Positions 6,253-8,516 of a DNA stretch of 8,516 nt are shown here, one piece after another (position 1 is the first letter of the stretch; each line of letters opens with the position of its first letter). Position numbers and translations under genes: made by a program. Source of the stretch: Hyphomicrobiales bacterium (GTDB taxonomy: Bacteria > Pseudomonadota > Alphaproteobacteria > Rhizobiales > Aestuariivirgaceae); contig JALWJW010000470.1 in NCBI GenBank assembly GCA_026996935.1, positions 1 to 8,516 on the forward strand, written 5' to 3'. A model generated the notes under the pieces. That model was not told the DNA's origin. It was given only the letters and a program-made list of their open reading frames with translations, and did not search any database.

Positions 6253-7857
6253 TTAAGGCATTACCACATCACGGTAATCAAGCACGTTATCAGCACGCTG
6301 AGCCACGTTCACACCATCACGAACACCCCATGAAAGAGGTTGTTGGTGAAGAGGCAGATAGCCAACTTCATCTTGCAAAATTTTCGATGCTTCATCAATC
6401 GCTGCCTGGCGTTTAGCAACATCGGTTTCACTTGCGATAATCACAGTCAACTCATCAATGCGTTTATTGCAATAACCACCAAGGTTATAGGCACCAGCTT
6501 TCTTTTCTTTGTTTTGACAAACAATCAAGCTGTTAAGAACATTATAAACGTCCATTGAGCCAGGCGTCCAACCAAGAAGATAGAACGATGTATTATAACC
6601 ACCCTGGGCTAAAACTTTAGCGAAGTATTTTGATTTTGGCTGAGCCAACAAATCAATTTTAACGCCAACTTTTGCCATCATGCTGGCCACAGCCTGACAG
6701 ATTTTTTCATCATTCACATAACGGTTGTTGGGACAATCCATTGTTACGGTAAAGCCATCACCATACCCAGCTTCTGCCAAAAGTTTTTTCGACATTGCAG
6801 GATCATATTTATACGGTGTGTTGAACTTGGCATTATACCCTTGAATCTGAGGTGCCCACATCAAACCAGATGGCGTGGCAGCGCCGCGCATAATGGCTTT
6901 TTTAATGGCGTTTAAATCAATCGCATGGGCAAAAGCTTTACGAACGCGCACATCTTTAAACGGATTTTTTCCCTTAACAGATGAATGCAAAAGCTCATCA
7001 CGCATCTGATCCATACCAAGGAAAATTGTCCGCGCTTCTGGTCCAGCAAGTGCTTTAACACCAGGAGCATTGTTCAAGCGGTTCCAATCTTGCACAGGCA
7101 CTGGATAAACCAGGTCAATTTGACCTGATAGCAACGCAGCAACACGTGTGGCAGCTTGTTTAATCGGTGTAAACTCAACCCGGTCAACATTAGTCGCGAT
7201 GTTTTTATTCCAGTGGTCCTTATAACGAACCATAACGGTTTTCACATCAGGTTGACGTGATTCAACCATAAATGGCCCAGTGCCATTTGCGTGTGTTGTC
7301 GCGTAAGAACCATCACGGCCCGCATCTTTAGGACTTGATGATTTCATGGCATTGTTTTTCATCGCCCATTCTTTATCCATGACATACATAACAGTCATTT
7401 CATTAAGAACAGTCGGATTTGGCACAGGTGTTTCAACAATAATCGTATAATCATCAATCTTGGTGATTGATTTAATCAAACCGGCACGCGCTTTTTGGTC
7501 AGACCCTTCAGAACCCATACGCTCCCAGGTGAAAATCACATCGTCAGCATTAAAGGTATTACCATTATGAAATTTTACACCTTTGCGAAGTGTAAACTTC
7601 CATTTGGTTGGTGACACAGCTTCCCATTTTGTTGCTAATCCGGGAATTTTGTTCATGTCTTTGTCATAATCGATCAAAGGTTCATAAACATTACCCAACA
7701 TGCCAAGCGTAAATGTCTCATTCAATGAATGAGGATCAAGTGATTGCGCATCGCCCTGAAACGCAAATTTAAAAGTCTTTGCGCTAACAGGTGCCGCAAC
7801 AACAGCGCTAAGCGCCAGTGCAGACACACCTGCAATGACAAGTGATTTCAATTTCAT
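6253..7857 (-). CDS. Periplasmic peptide-type substrate-binding protein (SBP family 5)
   Basis: A 534-residue secreted receptor. The N-terminus is a Sec-type signal peptide: MKLK, a hydrophobic core, then APVSA with likely cleavage after residue 26. It has no lipobox cysteine, so a soluble periplasmic protein is expected. The family-5 signature is clear at about 74-112: LATKWE, then W-KFTLRKGVKFHNG and a NADDVIFTWER-type ending. The typical GTGPF motif is at 192-196, and the later 'VRKAFAHAID' (304-313) is also diagnostic. The mature part has four cysteines (375, 387, 447, 463), close enough in pairs for two disulfides. AGGGAGA (complement of 7866-7872) lies 8 nt before ATG and fixes the start. 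The gene precedes the permease and ATPase genes. The family binds di- and oligopeptides but also other ligands such as opines, glutathione, nickel complexes or sugars, so the substrate is uncertain. Confidence 0.95.
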   Translation of the reverse strand: MKLKSLVIAGVSALALSAVVAAPVSAKTFKFAFQGDAQSLDPHSLNETFTLGMLGNVYEPLIDYDKDMNKIPGLATKWEAVSPTKWKFTLRKGVKFHNGNTFNADDVIFTWERMGSEGSDQKARAGLIKSITKIDDYTIIVETPVPNPTVLNEMTVMYVMDKEWAMKNNAMKSSSPKDAGRDGSYATTHANGTGPFMVESRQPDVKTVMVRYKDHWNKNIATNVDRVEFTPIKQAATRVAALLSGQIDLVYPVPVQDWNRLNNAPGVKALAGPEARTIFLGMDQMRDELLHSSVKGKNPFKDVRVRKAFAHAIDLNAIKKAIMRGAATPSGLMWAPQIQGYNAKFNTPYKYDPAMSKKLLAEAGYGDGFTVTMDCPNNRYVNDEKICQAVASMMAKVGVKIDLLAQPKSKYFAKVLAQGGYNTSFYLLGWTPGSMDVYNVLNSLIVCQNKEKKAGAYNLGGYCNKRIDELTVIIASETDVAKRQAAIDEASKILQDEVGYLPLHQQPLSWGVRDGVNVAQRADNVLDYRDVVMP

Positions 7858-7880
7858 AAGTATAGTCTCCCTTAGTATAT

Positions 7881-7894
7881 ATCAGTTATCTGAT
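7881..7894. repeat. Short palindrome ATCAG-N4-CTGAT upstream of the binding-protein gene
   Basis: Two perfect 5-nt half-sites separated by TTAT lie 8 nt before the ribosome binding site of the binding-protein gene, within the probable 5' leader. It could be a regulator half-site pair or a tiny mRNA hairpin. A 10-base dyad in AT-rich DNA can also arise by chance. Confidence 0.35.
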
Positions 7895-7912
7895 TTTTAA
7901 TTGAGCGCATTT

Positions 7913-7937
7913 TGGACCGTTTAATCAAAAACGTCCA
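7913..7937. repeat. Inverted repeat TGGACCGTTT / AAACGTCCA in the 135-nt gap
   Basis: The arms 7913-7922 and 7929-7937 pair over nine base pairs with one bulged base and a 6-nt loop. No T-rich run follows the stem on the - strand (it continues AAAATGCG), so a terminator for the hydrolase gene is unlikely. It lies across the only promoter-like site seen here, which would suit an operator or a leader structure. Function is unproven. Confidence 0.4.
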
Positions 7938-7950
7938 GTAGCTTTTTCAA
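7921..7950 (-). promoter_or_regulatory. Possible promoter for the ABC transporter operon
   Basis: The - strand carries TTGAAA (complement of 7945-7950) and, 18 nt further on, GATTAA (complement of 7921-7926). This is a fair -35 but only a half-matching -10 box. Transcription would start near 7914 and leave a leader of roughly 57 nt containing the ribosome binding site. The inverted repeat at 7913-7937 overlaps the -10. The gap (7858-7992) is long enough for a promoter, but readthrough from the hydrolase gene is equally possible. Confidence 0.25.
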
Positions 7951-7992
7951 AAAACAACAATTGAGTTGATTAATGAAATAAAAGTTTCAACA

Positions 7993-8516
7993 TTACACAG
8001 GCATCGATTTTTGAACCAATTCTGCAAAAAACGAAATTCCATGTGGAATGGCATCATCATTAAAATCATATTCCGGGTGATGCAAACCGGCACTGGCACC
8101 ATTACCCACATAAATAAAAGCCCCGGGGCGCGCTTCAAGCATAAAGGAAAAATCTTCCCCGCCCATCACCGGTGGCGTATTCATATCCACCTTATCATCA
8201 CCTGCAACAGATTTTGCCACCTTACCGGCAAATTGAGTTTGCTTGACGTGATTAATCGTTGGCGGATAAAGCCGCGTATATTTCACCTCGGCCTGACATT
8301 CATGGGCAGCAGCTACATTGTTTACAATTTCCTCAATCCGTTTTTCCGCCATATCACGCACTTCCCCGTCAAGACAACGCACCGTGCCCGCCAATTCAGC
8401 CGTTTGAGGAATAACATTATAGGTTGTGCCTGCATCAAATTTGGTTATCGACACCACAACAGAATTAAGCGGATCAACATTGCGCGATGCAAAAGACTGA
8501 ATAGCCTGTACACAAG
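7993..8516 (-). CDS. M20-family amidohydrolase/peptidase (hippurate hydrolase type), 3' part
   Basis: The frame is open from the window end to the TAA at 7993-7995 and gives the last 173 residues of a protein that starts beyond position 8516. The GTG at 8457 is internal: upstream codons read VQAIQSFASRNVDPLNSVVV, matching the family stretch just before 'VSITKFDAGTTYNVIP'. The visible part holds the end of the inserted dimerisation domain (TYNVIPQTAELAGTVR) and the C-terminal catalytic segment with PVMGGEDFSFML and GLHHPEYDFND. A His in the last motif is a metal ligand in this family. Members (subfamily M20D) are metal-dependent cytoplasmic enzymes that cleave N-acyl amino acids, hippurate, auxin conjugates or short peptides. 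The remaining active-site residues lie outside the window. It is 135 nt upstream of the binding-protein gene on the same strand, so it may process substrates taken up by the transporter. Confidence 0.92.
   Translation of the reverse strand, partial: CVQAIQSFASRNVDPLNSVVVSITKFDAGTTYNVIPQTAELAGTVRCLDGEVRDMAEKRIEEIVNNVAAAHECQAEVKYTRLYPPTINHVKQTQFAGKVAKSVAGDDKVDMNTPPVMGGEDFSFMLEARPGAFIYVGNGASAGLHHPEYDFNDDAIPHGISFFAELVQKSMPV

Noticed and set aside
7874..7879. TATACT on the - strand just before the receptor ribosome binding site, as a -10 box
   Set aside because: Transcription would start inside or just after the Shine-Dalgarno sequence, and no -35-like hexamer lies about 17 nt upstream.
7913..7937. 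The inverted repeat as a terminator for the hydrolase gene
   Set aside because: The stem is short with a bulge, lies 55 nt past the stop and is followed by AAAATGCG instead of a T tract in the direction of transcription.
7947..8138. A 63-residue open frame on the - strand at the end of the hydrolase gene
   Set aside because: It overlaps the conserved C-terminal catalytic segment of the hydrolase in another frame and has no recognisable features.
7993..8457. A 154-residue hydrolase starting at GTG 8457
   Set aside because: Upstream codons to the window end match the M20 family stretch ending in NVDPLNSVVV, so this Val is internal and the gene extends beyond the window.

Overview
The window looks like chromosomal DNA from an alphaproteobacterium with fairly low GC (mid-40s % by eye). 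The order of related genes would fit Hyphomicrobiales (Rhizobiales). The main clue is a mitofilin/Mic60-type protein directly followed by a HemY-type TPR membrane protein, an arrangement known from alphaproteobacterial heme-synthesis loci. The substrate-binding protein also resembles alphaproteobacterial family-5 binding proteins. The genus cannot be fixed from this sequence alone.

Layout. Positions 1-2528 (+ strand) hold the 3' end of a Mic60-like gene and a complete hemY, 24 nt apart and probably the tail of a hem operon lying mostly upstream. A strong hairpin at 2538-2573 closes this unit. It lies between convergent genes and probably also ends the operon on the other strand.

Positions 2587-8516 are all on the - strand. 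In transcription order they hold the 3' part of an M20-family amidohydrolase (cut by the window end), a 135-nt gap with two small inverted repeats and a possible promoter, and a secreted peptide-type substrate-binding protein. A terminator-like hairpin with a T-rich tract follows. Then come a DppB-type permease, a DppC-type permease whose start overlaps the previous stop (TGATG), and a single ATPase gene with two complete ABC nucleotide-binding domains. Together these genes encode a complete dipeptide/oligopeptide-type ABC importer: periplasmic receptor, two membrane subunits and a fused DppD-DppF-like ATPase. The hydrolase next to it suggests that imported peptides or N-acylated amino acids are cut in the cytoplasm.

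No RNA gene, mobile element, CRISPR array or phage feature was seen, and no previously undescribed system is evident. The points most worth a second look are the hairpin between the receptor and permease genes, the Mic60-HemY pairing, the long disordered HemY tail, the hydrolase-transporter linkage and the inverted repeats upstream of the receptor gene.
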